A DNA stretch of 64,000 nt from Pempheris klunzingeri (GCF_042242105.1 NC_092026.1:23078191-23142190), one strand, 5' to 3'. Counted from the first letter of the stretch, positions 40,301 through 51,059 are shown. Made by a program: numbers and translations. The notes: generated by a model from the sequence alone, not told the origin.

Positions 40301-43300
40301 GAAGCCTCCAGAAAGACATGCAGCTGTTTAATTTCCAGCAAACAAGTTGATCAGAGAAACAGTGATACTACCACCACCACACACAATACTACTACACTGC
40401 ACAAAACTTTCAATTCCAAAATGTAAGGTGTCAGCTGGGTTCTTTTGCCAAACGTTGAAGCACAGCAATTCTATAGGTGGCCATGATTTCTTACGTGGTG
40501 TCATCATTTACACCCTCTGACACCACGCCCCCAATGATGTCACCGAAGCTAAAGCCAAATCATTAGTGGCATAAAAGGCACAGCATGGCAACATCTTTAG
40601 GCCGAGACAAAATGAGAAGAAACATATTGTTAAAAATAGAGCTAGGGGGATGGAAAGTGATTTGATCTGGTGTGACATGGGTTTCCAGAGACATCAGAAC
40701 TCATTCTCATGTTAGCATGCTACACACTGACGTAGCCCAAATGACTCAAATGACAAACAGAAGCCTGGCTTTTTTTTTTACATACAAATTTGAGAATGAG
40801 CGTGACACAATTCTATCTCCCTAAACCAATCCAAATCATGTATTTCACTTTGTATTGCTCAGCAACCTAGCTTCTATGAATTGAGAATTTGAGCATTTGA
40901 GGATAATTTACACATAAAATATTTGAGTCCACCCCCCACACTGCTCACCATTGACTCTGCTCATCACACACAGAGACTTTTGCTTGTTTTCCTCCTCTAT
41001 GCTGACAATAATGTCAAGGAGTAAATCAGCCAATAGGCACACTTACTGCCCACATCACTGGTGTTTGACCACAAAGCATGCTTTAGAATCTCCAATTAAA
41101 AAATATATTTAAAAACAAACTGTAGCTCCCCTCCAGTTTAATTACGGACGACAAGGCGTTCTTTTTCTTACAGACATTTATTCCAACATGACAGTGCCAT
41201 GAATGCCATGAATGCCATGAATGCCGTGAGAACTGAATAAATAAATATACAAATATATATAAGTTGGAGCACAAATTCAAATAAACGACAAAGAAATGCA
41301 TAATAAATACAAACAGCACAATGTAAAAATAGGCATAGCTACATTTCATACCTCATTGGCCGCATAAACTTTGGGGGAGAAACTTCCAAATCAAAAACGA
41401 TGCCCTCTTCAGTCCTCTTATGGACTCATAGTATTAACAGGTGCACTGCTCCATGTGGCGTCTGCTATAGTGCATCTAAATATATTACCTGACCCCAACA
41501 AGGTAACAACATTTGTTCCACATAAAGGTTCCTCTTTAAACAATATTCACCATCGTGTGTTTTAATCTTTTAAGCTTATTTCTATAAAACAACATAAAAT
41601 ATTATTTTATTAACTAAATTATTCTTGTTTTTAACTTAAAATAATGAAATGAATGTCTCTCGTTGTGGCAGAACAGCAATTTGAAGGTTATTGAAAGTAA
41701 AAGAATACTGTCAGCATAGTCTTTTGAATACTATCATCAGAAAACAACCTGTGTCATTGCTTAGACATTGTCAAACTAGTTCACTTGGTAAAGTGTTGTC
41801 AACAGGCAGGAAGATGTTAGAACTCTTACCTGCATGTGTCGACTGTTACGGCCACACACTTGATGTGTTTTTAACCTCCCAGTGAACTGGAAAACTATGT
41901 GGACTTTTTGCGAAGACGCTCTGCCTCTAGTCCAGACTACCTGTCAGTCACTCTGAGAGATGTGGAGGAGGGAGCAGTCAACCTGAAGAAGGTTGGGGAA
42001 GCTCTGACCATCCTTCAAGGTTAGTGGACTTTAGCTGTTGGGCTGCAGTTGTGTGTAAAATGTGTGTGTGTGTATTTCTTGTTGTAGTTTGACTGGTTTC
42101 TTGGTATATTTACATTCAGTAAAAGCAATACAATTGAGAGATGAACATAATGTTAGTTAATAATATATTTGGTAGTTTGTTTATTGTAAACCATTTTCAC
42201 AGGAACTATGAGAACTATCCTTAAACACCTCACTGTGCTCTGTTAACACACTAGAAACAGTAACCCCACATATCGCATTGGAAGCTCCCTTGAATGATTT
42301 CCACCATAAACATCATGGGTTCAAAATAATTGCTTGACTTATATTTCTGTAAGAATTCTCATAAGTATCTTGCCAACAACCAGTGTTGGCTTAAAAACGC
42401 ATTATATGTAAACAGATGAAGGAAATCTATGATACAGACTACAGTGGAAACCCCTTATAGCGGTTACGGCTACAGTAATCAATCACCTTTATGTATCAAA
42501 AAGTCTGGGACAGAATCTCTCCTATGCAAATGTTACTTGGCATACAGTACAGGCCAAGAGTTTGGACACACCTTCTCATTCAATGCGTTTTCTTTATTTT
42601 CATGACTATTTACATTGTAGATTCTCACTGAAGGCATCAAAACTATGAATGAACACATGTGGAATTATGTACTTAACAAAAAAAATTGATTGATTGATTG
42701 ATTGGTTGATTTATTTAAGCATGTTCAAATGTGATTAGGCAGATTTACTTGACGCTGAAAGTCTGCATAGACTTAAATGTTTCTGCACAAAAGATAGAGC
42801 AGGAATCTATAAGAATCAATAAGGAATCAGACAGATAAGCAAGATCAATAATCGAGGTAAAGAGGGCTGCATAGGTTGATCTTCTGTGGGCGGTCAAAAG
42901 ATAAGAAACTTTCAACTGATGAAAAATGTAGAAATCGGTGCCTTTATGTGTCAATAATCACACTCTCTTGATCACAGACTGTTGGAATGATGTTTAAGTG
43001 GAGGAAGAAATCTTTTCAGATTAATGTCAGATTCCCTGTCTTCTTTTCTCTGTCAGTGATGTGAGATCAATCAATCAATCAATCAATTAATCAATTAATC
43101 AATCTTTATTCATATAGCGCCAATTCATAACAGAGTTATCTCCAGACTCTTTCCATAAAGAGCAGGTCTAGACCAAACTCTTTAATCAGAGAGAGACCAA
43201 CGATTCAGGAATTCAACATGAAGGATTCAAGAATCCCCACATGAGCAGCATCAGATGTTATATTAGGACACAGTGGAGGAAGAACTCCCCTTTAACAGGA

Positions 43301-46300
43301 AGAAACCTGGAACAGACCCAGACTCAATGTGGGCAGCTTTCTGTCAGGGTCCGTGTTGGGTGGAGGTTGCCAGGTCAAAGTTGCCATGTGTCTAATGACT
43401 TTGCATTCCACCCCTTTGCACACATTCCTGTAAAAAAAAATTGCAACAGGGTGGGAGGCATTGGGATTTATGAGCTCTGATATGTGACACCTCCCAGATA
43501 AACTGTCAGAATACCGTCATAACAGCTAAAGTTCACCATAACCAGGCTTTATTTGTGCAAGCTGCCTTGAGAAACCGCAGTTGGAGATAACAGGGAAAGG
43601 AGTTTCTTTGTTGATCCAGGCTTTCTGCTTCAGGACCTGTGTGTGATCCCATCAAAGAGGCATTGGATGGATCATTTGACACAAAGTGAACAAATCGATT
43701 TATGCATGCCGCCTACTTTAGTCAAGAAAAGCAGGTTGTTAAAATGGAAAGATGGAGAATATTCTTTAAAAAACGCAGCAACACTGTTGTTTTCATCTGG
43801 TTCTGTATGCCTTCTCAAACAGTGTATTTGAACAAAAATAAAATGAATTTTAGTGAAATATTATTTGGGATAAATAACCAATAGACAATCAATTTTGTTT
43901 TTATTTTTAATGATAATTCAGACACACCTGGTTGGAGAGTGATTCATTTTAGGTATTATCCTAACATTTCTTTGCAATTGCTCAAAGTGTTTAGGTGCTT
44001 TTGTTGATTGGTTGTCTTCTAGGTGAGTTTCCAGAGCTGCAAATGAAGATGCGCTCAGTGTTGAGGCTAGAGGTGGAGGCAGTGTGTTTCCTGAGGGAGG
44101 AGCCTCATAACATTGACTCCATGTTAAAAAGGGTCAAAGCCCTGACTGAAGCCCTCAGTTGTCTCCGCAGGTACTCATTAACTTCACTCATAAGTAACAC
44201 AGTTATGTTTAGCAGGAAAAGAATCCTGGTGTGTCTATGATCATCTTTATCCTCACTGTTATCATCAGGTGTGTGTCAGAGTCAAACCCCCAAACAAACA
44301 AAGGACCACTGAAGACCCAGAGCCCCCAGAGCCCCCAGAACTCCCCCAAACCCCAGCCTCGATCCTCTGTCATGCCCCCTCTGCCCACCCCTTCTCTCTC
44401 TGGGAGTCAAGCGGAGGTCCGCCAGGTGAGCTCAGCCTCCCCAATCATGGCCTGCAGAATGAAGAGCACAGCAACCACTGCGATCCAGCCCTCCCACCAC
44501 CACCCCAGCCCCCCACTGACACCCACACACGGACAAGACTCCCCCACTGTGTCCAAGGTATAGCACTGATAATTGTTGCGTTTGCTGCATGATTATAAAA
44601 TGATGAAATGTGAGCCTGAGCACATAAACAGGTGTCTTGTTAAGAACTGTTGTATTGTTAAGGTGAGTCCTCACAGCAGAGAGAGCAGCCCTGCCCTGCA
44701 GAGGAGACTGGGCCCTCTGCAATCTGACGACATCAACCAGCCTGTACCGACACCAAGACAGGAGAGCAACACTGACCAAACTGTCATAAAACACATACAG
44801 ATGCATACTGAGGTCAGTCCTCAATATATACTCACTCTATTACTCTGTTTTATTCTGGTAATTGGTAAATGGTCTGTATTTGTAGAGCTCCTTTCTAGTT
44901 ATTTCAACTACTCAAAGCGCTTTACATCACATCCTCATTCACCCATTCACACATCATTCATACAGGAGGAATGTAAGCTGGAGGAGAATATTATGTCAGA
45001 CTATTATTTCACACACTGAAGCTGCTTCAGGAGCAAGTTGGGGTTCAGTGTCTTACCCAAGGACACTTCGACATGTTGACCCATAGGAGCCGACTCACAT
45101 GACGACCTAACAACCCTAACAGTGTTTAAGCCTGACCTCCCTACCAGTCAGTTAGAACTGAAGAAGCCTCTTGGATGGGAGGCGAAATGTCTTCAAGTAC
45201 CTTCAACAAGTCCAGTTGACTTTTGCTCAACTCCTAAGTGTCATGATCCTGCATTTTGTTAAGCTCCGTTTTTGTCTCGTCTCCTGTTGTCTTGTCATTT
45301 CCTGTTGTATTTTGTAGTATCCCTGTTTTTCCTCGTCTCGGTTTTCCTTGTAACTGCTACCCAGCACCTGCGAGGTGTGCCTCTGGGAGATTGCCCAGTA
45401 TTTTAAGTCATCCATTGTATAAAGCTCTGATACAAACCTCTATTTCAATTTGGGAATACATTTATTCTAGTTTGTACATTTAGATAATATTAATGACATT
45501 TAGTGTATTAAGAACACATTGCTTTTAAGGTTTTAGTTAAGTTTAGTTATGAAGATCCCTCACTGTTCCAACAAGCACTCATCCACTGCTCAACTGTCAG
45601 TCTGGACTAACATCATTCTGCATCTCTTTGCTAGACCTCTGGTAGCAGCGTCAGCTGTCCTGGTCAGCGATCCCACACCAAGTCTCGCTACTCATCCTCT
45701 ACTGGATCACCAGAAAAAACCTCTAAGGGCCAACAGCAGGCCACCCAGGAGGACCCCAGCCAGGTAAATCAACTCTGAGAGACCTGAGATTAGCAGCTCT
45801 GCATCAGCATAGACTGAAAGAGAACTGGAATAATGCTCCATCCATGGTATCTGGTTCTGAGATCATAGATAATCATATCATAGATTCTACTTACCATGAA
45901 GTTTCATAAATATTACTCTACCTTTAGGTGGACTCCCACTGTACAGTAAAAGAATTGAACTGACTTTACTCATTTTATTTCTCAAACAGTAGCAAGCAAT
46001 AGCTTCAGTCAAGGTTGAGTATTTTATTACGTTAATTTACAAAAAATGTTCAATGTTAATGCTAAATGTTTTTATTTATTTAGACAATTTTAATTTAAAA
46101 ATTCTACAGTAGATAAATAGTACTTTTTTAAATTTACCTATAAATAGATAGATTAGAGGGAACTAGATTCAATCAATTCTGTTTTATAGTAACAGTAACA
46201 CAATTTTCAGAAAATGTCAATTGCAATAATTGCATAGTCAATAGTTGGAAAAATTAGTGAATAATATTGTTTTACTGATTTCACTGTTTGCAGTGAGTTG

Positions 46301-47495
46301 AGTTCTCAGTTGAGAATGTATTGTACCTTCCTATTTTGTGGAGATGTGGATCTTCCTCAAGTTATATCTGTCTGTTTATGTCTGTTTGTGTTCCTCTTCA
46401 CCATGGCACACCTCTGTCAAGATATCCATTCATGCCCCTATAACCAAACGTAGTTGTTGATCTTTTGAAAACTCAACACAGTTGACATTTGAGTCTGTAG
46501 ATCAGTGGGGTGTCCCTGCATGTGACCTGTACGTTCACTGTATACAGCCATTCATCCTCTGGCAGTGAGTGAAATATTATTTTAGTGTCAAAAAATCTGT
46601 AATGTCAGTGGATATGATGGACCTGATTTTAGCAATCTAGCATCTATTTTGTAAGGACATGTGGATGAATTTTATTGAACAGTAGACTGTATAACTTCTT
46701 ACCATGAGTAACGGCTTGGCTGGCCAAAGCCGTGGAAATGAGAGGTCTGTGTACTTAGATTCAGTGTTCAGTGTTCTTGACATATTCTGTGGTGTCTGTT
46801 TGCAGGCTGACAGCAGGAGCAGTAGAGCAGCTGGGGATACTAACCATTCTTTCATTACTTTGTGTGCCTGTAATATCATAGCTCTGCCTCTCTGTCCACT
46901 CCTCACTGCTCAGACACCACCAATAGCCTTCAAAACATCTACTTCTTCACCTTCAGCTTCTTCCACCTCCTCCTCTGGGAAACACTCTCTGTCCCCTCTC
47001 CTCTTTCTGTTGGGTGAAAAACCCCTTTTCAGACTCCCAACTTTACTGTCCCTCTCAGTTCCTCCTTCCCTCTTCCTCATAAGTCTTTTATCCTGTCTCT
47101 GAATAGGAGTCTCCTCCTCTCGTCTAGCCACATCTTGTCACCATCCCACGCTAATCTCAGCCATTGCAGCAGCAAACGCCAGCACCGCTTTGTCCTTGCG
47201 CCTGCCTCCAGCACCACTTCCACCTTGCCAGCACAGCTACTACTCTTCATCATCCTACTCTTCATTCTCACCCTCCTTCTCCTCCACCTGCTCCTCTCTG
47301 TCCCACCCCTCCTTCTCCTCTTCCTCTCCCTCCCAGTCCTCTCTCCTCCTCTCTACCATTGTCAGTCATGGAGCGAGGAGCGTCCAAACATCAGCATCCG
47401 ACCCCAGCTCTCCGGGACGTGGCAAGAAACGTGTTGGAGGTCAAGCTGGCCAAGTCTTGAGCGCGGCAGCAGGAGTCCCGAAGGACGCAGTGTGA
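21172..47495 (+). CDS. skt: Sickle tail protein homologue (KIAA1217/SKT), 19-exon model
   Basis: Exons: 21172-21433, 30137-30336, 31048-31243, 32549-32747, 33867-33960, 35090-35369, 36699-36891, 37335-37631, 37915-38019, 38301-38338, 38458-38627, 39650-39825, 41883-42019, 44023-44170, 44269-44557, 44663-44812, 45635-45763, 46914-47013, 47107-47495. All phases agree; total 3552 bases, 1183 residues plus stop. It belongs to the p140CAP/SKT family of cytoplasmic coiled-coil adaptors; mouse Skt mutants have tail and intervertebral disc defects. Diagnostic blocks against human KIAA1217: VLYLQYGEETKQVRMP, YIKDTSRNVYYDLEDIR, KVYHKDPAHVFNH, SSAILERRDIKPG, TKTPPLSPHRV, MEEQIASLAGLVHHAL, FPELQMKMRSVLRLEVEAV. 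These fit KIAA1217 better than its paralogue SRCIN1. Human KIAA1217 is near 1940 residues; I found no counterpart of the long part between the coiled coil and the serine-rich end. Exon 1 and the last four exons are the least certain. Confidence 0.88.
22588..23310 (+). other. Possible cryptic or alternative first exons
   Basis: A TATA motif (CTATATAAGCTGCC) at 22588-22594 is followed by exon-like segments with splice signals: AACAGCTACAG before GTCAGG at about 22656, GCTGAACTG before GTGAGT at about 22811, and CCATGCAG before GCCAGG at about 23106. No protein frame is apparent. It could be an alternative non-coding start of the sickle tail gene, a non-coding RNA, or part of a mobile element. 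Confidence 0.25.
23920..25596 (-). pseudogene. Broken hAT-superfamily transposase (GTF2IRD2/ZBED-like)
   Basis: Read on minus, frames in order give RRVFQEKWSSSYLFTE, a zinc finger with CSQHVSVLKEYNLRRHYETL, then CPEKCQAFANISLTRNTVAD, the catalytic-region motif FSVAIDGSTDITDVAQLAIF, RAVSLATDGAP-like text near 24930, and a helical part with KERITGLLQEFEQRFQIFAE and NMTALAAKVLCM. A frame change near 25270, another near 24940 and in-frame stops show it is inactive. The zinc finger, DST motif and C-terminal order are those of domesticated relatives such as GTF2IRD2, ZBED5 and FAM200. The apparent ATG at 25614 lies in a neighbouring repeat. No terminal repeats were identified. Confidence 0.8.
25597..25694 (+). 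repeat. Retroposon 3' tail with GGAT repeats
   Basis: GGCTGGCGACCAG, AGCTGGGATAGGCTCCAGCT, GACGGATAAGCGGTATAG and GGATGGATGGATGG occur in series. This is the widespread fish retroposon end in which the last words repeat. It abuts the hAT remnant and supplies its false start codon. Confidence 0.75.
25695..28204. other. Intron stretch with nothing recognised
   Basis: AT-rich intron text without exon-like conservation or a known repeat I can name. A GA-rich block occurs at 27605-27640. Confidence 0.4.
28205..28320 (+). repeat. tRNA-SINE-like fragment
   Basis: GCTGTGGCTCACAGGTAGAG, TGGGTCGCCCCTTAATCCCC and GTGTCCTTGGGCATGACGCT match, in reverse orientation, the repeat seen at 53130-53245, where GGTTCGATCCC-type B-box text survives. 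Confidence 0.6.
28959..29201. mobile_element. Tc1/mariner-like MITE with TA target duplication
   Basis: CAGTGGGGCAAAAAAGTATT at the left and the complementary AATACTTTTTTGCTCCACTG at the right form long inverted repeats (the match continues through GTCAGCCACCAATTGTGCAA). TA flanks both ends. It is 243 bases long with no transposase. Confidence 0.92.
30137..33960 (+). CDS. skt: Sickle tail N-terminal conserved block (exons 2-5)
   Basis: Exon 2 holds VFLDHLRQRYPHHAAVIMGH, matching human EHLKQKYPHHATAIMGHQ. Exon 3 holds EAMSDGEVVPP and FTRGSKARASLPVG. Exon 4 (32549-32747) is the strongest match of the gene and covers a small globular domain shared with p140CAP. Exon 5 continues it with HSCLKVYHKDPAHVFNH. 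Acceptors and donors are canonical. A hAT-type element lies in the intron between exons 2 and 3, and a CA microsatellite begins right at the exon 3 donor. Confidence 0.92.
30374..30982 (-). mobile_element. hAT-type element remnant with BED finger
   Basis: The left end TAGTGATGGGAATTTCGGCT, followed by AGAGAGCCGGCTCTTTCGG, is typical of fish hAT elements. On minus, 30844 downward reads SKIWTHFNITDSLRAECRLC then KIKISY, the N-terminal half of a BED zinc finger; the histidine pair is missing, so the finger is cut. A weak partner end CCCTTCTAG is at 30974-30982. Borders are approximate. Confidence 0.65.
31252..31298 (+). repeat. CA microsatellite at a splice donor
   Basis: About 23 CA units start nine bases after the sickle tail exon 3 border at 31243. 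Confidence 0.97.
34057..35055 (+). repeat. Interspersed repeat, long copy
   Basis: Opens with ATCAATCAATC, then TCCAGACTCTTTCCATAAAG, GAGAGAGACCAACGATTCAG, CAGTGGAGGAAGAACTCCCC and AACAGGAAGAAACCTGGAAC; ends near AAGAATATCTTATCTCATCT, a retroposon-like tail. A shorter copy in the same orientation is at 43065-43330. It lies between sickle tail exons 5 and 6. Probably a LINE- or SINE-derived element; class not certain. Confidence 0.7.
35090..38627 (+). CDS. skt: Sickle tail serine/proline-rich middle (exons 6-11)
   Basis: Exon 6 has MPSSPSRMAYTGG and AILERRDIKP; exon 7 has EGGPHYPDTYCSS and GRLSITSSQ, aligning with human GFYADPYLYHEGRMSIASS; exon 8 has RKYGDSQHLPLGTKTPPLSP; exon 9 begins the first coiled coil (RMKAMEEQIASLAGLV); exon 10 is only 38 bases; exon 11 holds LVLAKTNVCELRLQLNQLRH, a heptad-like stretch matching human LRLQLQQMRQLQ. 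Many SP and TP sites suggest regulation by proline-directed kinases, an inference. Confidence 0.9.
37236..37269 (+). repeat. ATTCTT short tandem repeat
   Basis: Four to five ATTCTT units follow GGGATAAATAAAG, the pattern of a retroposon tail. Confidence 0.8.
38175..38240. mobile_element. 66-base hAT-type MITE, nearly palindromic
   Basis: Starts CAGGGGGGCCCA and ends GGGCACCCCTG. An internal GGTCGATCGCGATCGAC block is itself a palindrome. The flanking eight bases are GCCTAGAC (38167-38174) and GTCTAGAC (38241-38248), seven of eight matching, which is the target duplication length of hAT elements. It sits in the intron between sickle tail exons 9 and 10. Confidence 0.85.
39650..44170 (+). CDS. 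skt: Sickle tail coiled-coil block (exons 12-14)
   Basis: Exon 12 contains AEIEEEQIHYLATKERILTQ, exon 13 ELENYVDFLRR and EEGAVNLKKVGEALTIL, exon 14 FPELQMKMRSVLRLEVEAVC with EEPHNIDSMLKRVKALTEAL. The order and spacing match human KIAA1217 (GEFPTLQNKMRAILRIEVEA and EEPHKLDSLLKRVRSMTDVL). This is the best-conserved helical part of the family. Confidence 0.93.
41194..41229 (+). repeat. Nine-base minisatellite
   Basis: GAATGCCAT-type unit repeated about four times, the last with one change. Intronic. Confidence 0.9.
42545..42676 (+). mobile_element. One end of a Tc1-like element
   Basis: CAGTACAGGCCAAGAGTTTG then GACACACCTTCTCATTCAAT is a well-known Tc1-type terminus of fish, preceded by TA. 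The text runs to about 42676 with no partner end, so the element is truncated. Confidence 0.75.
43065..43330 (+). repeat. Interspersed repeat, short copy of 34057-35055
   Basis: Begins with a TCAA run and keeps TCCAGACTCTTTCCATAAAG through AACAGGAAGAAACCTGGAAC in the same orientation, between sickle tail exons 13 and 14. Confidence 0.8.
44269..47495 (+). CDS. skt: Sickle tail low-complexity C-terminus (exons 15-19)
   Basis: Exon 15 is proline-rich (PQSPQNSPKPQPRS and HHHPSPPLTPTHGQ). Exons 16 and 17 are predicted only from phase and splice sites. Exon 18 (TPPIAFKTSTSSPSASST) and exon 19 (SYYSSSSYSSFSPSFSS, ending GVPKDAV) resemble the serine-rich end of human KIAA1217. Exon 18 may instead begin at 46806, where TGTTTGCAG is a second in-frame acceptor adding 36 codons. 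I did not find the human segments with KAERKWEEKRQNLDHYNGKE or PPPPPRRSYLPGSGLTTTR; they may be truly absent in this homologue. Confidence 0.65.
44868..45240 (+). repeat. SINE-like repeat plus retroposon tail
   Basis: AATGGTCTGTATTTGTAGAG, CAAAGCGCTTTACATCACAT and CACATCATTCATACAGGAGG, then GGGTTCAGTGTCTTACCCAA. Related pieces are at 50968-51037 (inverted), 53056-53245 and 61037-61225. From about 45150, GAAGAAGCCTCTTGGATGGG is another common fish repeat end. Confidence 0.65.
45239..45440 (+). mobile_element. Possible partial LTR
   Basis: TGTCATGATCCTGC followed by TGTCTCGTCTCCTGTTGTCTT and CCTCGTCTCGG is in the style of the LTR at 10850-11300. No closing border was found. Confidence 0.3.
45764..46805. 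other. Sickle tail intron 17
   Basis: AT-rich; no exon-like text recognised. Human KIAA1217 has long coding exons at this relative position, so their absence was looked for specifically. Confidence 0.4.
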
Positions 47496-47678
47496 TTTTT
47501 TTTTTTTATCCACAATTTAGTCTTTAAAACATGCAAGAGCAAACAGAAATGGGTGGAACATACCCAACTGATGTGCTAAATTGCAGTATGTTTACCTACA
47601 AAGATAAGGTTTGTAAAATTAAAAAGAAATGTCAGTATCCTGTCCTATAACCATACATCAGAATTCAACATTGACAGC

Positions 47679-47684
47679 AATAAA
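47679..47684 (+). terminator. skt: Candidate poly(A) signal of the sickle tail gene
   Basis: AATAAAAGC occurs about 185 bases after the stop codon at 47493-47495. Later signals cannot be excluded. Confidence 0.4.
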
Positions 47685-48402
47685 AGCACAAACAGGCAGT
47701 GCCTTGTGTTCCAGCAGATGGTGTTACATAGAGTGGTGGATAAAAGTACATTGGTTTGATCACTGCCTTACAATAACATTACCATATTATTAGCTTGTCA
47801 CTCTCACTGCCGATGGAGTGAATCAACACCCTCACAGGTGTCTCCACATGTGCTCACTGATTGGACCTCTGCTCAGGTGAAAAGTAGGTGTTTTCACAGA
47901 ACTGGGAGATATTTAAATGACATGTACCAGTAAAAATGGTAAAGGTGCAAGTTTTACTGTCTAAACAGGTGCAGCAAATCTAACAGAGTGAGGGAGATTT
48001 CAATGATGAAATCTGTACACACCAACACAGCAGGCACAATAAGAATACAGCTGTGTGGGTGTACACAGGTGTGTTAGGCCGAATCCTTACCAAAAGGTTC
48101 ATGTACTGTGTTTATGTTGATGACTATCCACTAATATGTTCACATTTGAAACCCTTGTGTTGATATCAGTTGGCCTCCGTGTTGGTTGGGGTCTAGTCCA
48201 CCCTGTTATTAGTTTTGTAAAGTCACATGCTAGCATCTGATATCCAGGCTACTGGACCTCTGCACATAATCTATATATCTATAATCTATGACCTATAATT
48301 GTCAAAATGTAGAAAAGTACACAAATCTTCAAAACCTTCAGCCCCACTGTTATAGATTTATTAAGACATTGACTCAAGTTTAGTTCTTCTTCTTCTCTTC
48401 AT

Positions 48403-48440
48403 TCTTCTTCTTCTTCTTCTTATTATTATTATTATTATTA
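48403..48440 (+). repeat. TTC/TTA trinucleotide repeat
   Basis: TTC units change into ATT units over about 50 bases around this position. Confidence 0.85.
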
Positions 48441-50967
48441 CATATCTGCATGATTATCTTCTACTACAACATTTCACAGAAAGCCTTTCTAAAACCCCTC
48501 TGGAAGACGGATCTTCGAGTGACAATTTCTCCACTGCTGCTTTACTATGTCACATAAGATATAAAATAATAAGAATAAAAATGTCATTTGAATATAGACT
48601 AAATGGGTGAACAGAGTTTATTTTTCTTCAACTAGTTTTACATAGTTTCAACTTTGATTGCAATCAGTCCTCCTAGTAGAACAACCGCTTTTGGATTATT
48701 GATGTATGATGTTGAGTAGAAGTTGTAATTATCAATGTCCCAAAGACAATCCTTTATGTAGATGAAGTATAATATAGAAATAATATACAGGCATATTGTA
48801 TTGTATTATTTGTAGCTTCTTGGTTATTCGTATTTCATTCGTAGTGAGTTGTTTGAAGTGTTTTTTGTCAACTTTCATTACACTGCCAATGTAAGTTCAT
48901 CATCACAGATGTGTTCAGGCTGTCTGTAAAACTGAATCCTCAAAGAACACAGGGACAGTCCACCATTCTGGGAAATCTCTTTATCAGAGTCAAATGAGTA
49001 GATCAATACCAGTGCGAAGGGATGTCCGAGACATTTCCCAAACATTTCAGACTTCTGACTTTGCAGACAAACAAAACTGTTAACTTTTGAAAATACCAAA
49101 TCAAACCACAATCTTTGCTGACATTAAAAGGTTTTTAGTAGCTTCACCACATGTGGCACGCAGAACATTAGTGTCTGTGGTGTCCTACACTTGTACATCC
49201 ACCATCGTCGTCTATGCACTCTAAAAATGAAGCACTTTGCTAACTGGAGAAAACATCCTCAGTGAACATCCAGTTACTGTTTGTATAATTATAACTTGCA
49301 CAGACAAACCGCCATGATGAAGTTATAGATGCTTTTTTGTTAGAGGAAAAAAACACACTGACTTCTTGCATACCAAGAATATTTTATAAATGCAATCTAA
49401 AAAAAAATGTAGTGAGAACTGCTCCTGAAACACGACAGCCTCCACTGTTTTCCACCATTGTCTTTTCTAATCTTTGGTGAAATACACAGAATTCAAGAGG
49501 TTACAGGTTTGAATAAACACTTCAAACACTGGATCTCCCTTGTAAACACTGAGATGAACTGACTCATTCATTTTATGATCTGACTCTGAGTAAGACTGCT
49601 ATTCTATTTCCTAAAATGTCAGCCTGTTCTTTTACAGACTTCTTTCTGATCTTCTGTAAGGCAGCCGCATGAGCTTTAATACACCAATACCTTTGGTTTG
49701 ATAATGTGATTTGATACACACTGTGTGGACCTTCTACTGTGTATTTGAATGTGTATTTTTCATACCTAAAGGCACAGTTTAATATAATCTCCCACTTGGA
49801 TGCAAATAGATTATTTCTTTTATTGGTTGTGCATGCCTTTAACTCTGCCTTTAACTTCCTGAGTTTACACCACATCGAATAACTGTATTCTCTCTTTTTG
49901 TAAAATGTTGACTGAAGTTTCCTATGAGTTTGGAGAATTAATAAAGGGCTTCCAGAGTGTTTAATCATCAGCTGCTCCTGCTGTCCTGGTTTATTTAACA
50001 GTGCAGTCCAGTGTTGTGCCAGTAGAGGGCACTAGAGGCCCAACTGTGGTCTGATTCATGCTTCACATTTTCAGACCGTCTACTCAGCACTTCACTGTTA
50101 CTCAAGGTAGAGCTCATCTAAAGTGTTCTGTTAATAGTAACAAATCTTAACAATCCCCTTTTTTTTAAATGTCTGTACAGTAAAATATTAAACAAAAGGA
50201 GGTAATTAAATAAACTGGAGAATCCTTTGCTGAAAAAATTGTGTGTGATTGCTGTGACGGCTTTATAATGAAAAAAAATCTTTTTTTTTGTAACATAAAA
50301 ACTGTTAATTACCAAAACAACATAAAAATCCATTAAATCATGTTTAAATATTTCTATACTGAAACATTTCTGTTCTAATATTTTGCACGTCAACTATTCT
50401 CTTTCAACATGGAGGAAACATTGAACAATCGAACATTCAGCACAAGGTATCGATGACTGTCAAGCACTCATTGAAAGAATTACAGATTAGGATCCACTGG
50501 CATCAGACAGTTATCACTAAAATGGCAATTACAGGCCTCATTTGTGAGATGATCTAATAACCTGCTCCACAAAGAAACGCTGGTAAGTGAAGCACCATTG
50601 CAAATAGTAGCTCATCTCAGTCTGTGATTCTGTGATTGAACATCCTACCAACATATTTAACATACAAGAACAGCTGACTGGGTTCCCAAGGGATTTCTTC
50701 TCAAAACATTATTAGTTATGAAATTAAAATCACCTGGGAAAAAAAACAATGATTATTTTAGGAATTACGGTTAATTTTACATATTGTGTAAAGTGAAAAT
50801 GATTTGTTTAGGATAAACGTTTGCCAGCTTCAAAATGACTGCACCCCTACTCTCCCTGAGAGTGTGTGATACTTTTTAGGACCCATGGCAAACATTTGAC
50901 TCAATAAATAGTTCTATCTATCTAAACAGCATTGCTATGTAGTGTTCAGAGTTGCTCACTGACCAAG

Positions 50968-51037
50968 TGAATATAAGTGGTGTGAATGGGTGAATGAGGA
51001 TGTGATGTAAAAGCGCTTTGACAGAGCATTTACCATT
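50968..51037 (-). repeat. SINE-like fragment, inverted
   Basis: GTGAATGGGTGAATGAGGAT then GATGTAAAAGCGCTTTGA is the reverse complement of the words at 44915-44960. Confidence 0.6.
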
Positions 51038-51059
51038 TTACTATTTCTTGCTGTGAGGC

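Noticed and set aside
46910-47271. Arginine/glutamate-rich minus frames opposite the last sickle tail exons
   Set aside because: They are shadows of serine-rich exons on the other strand.
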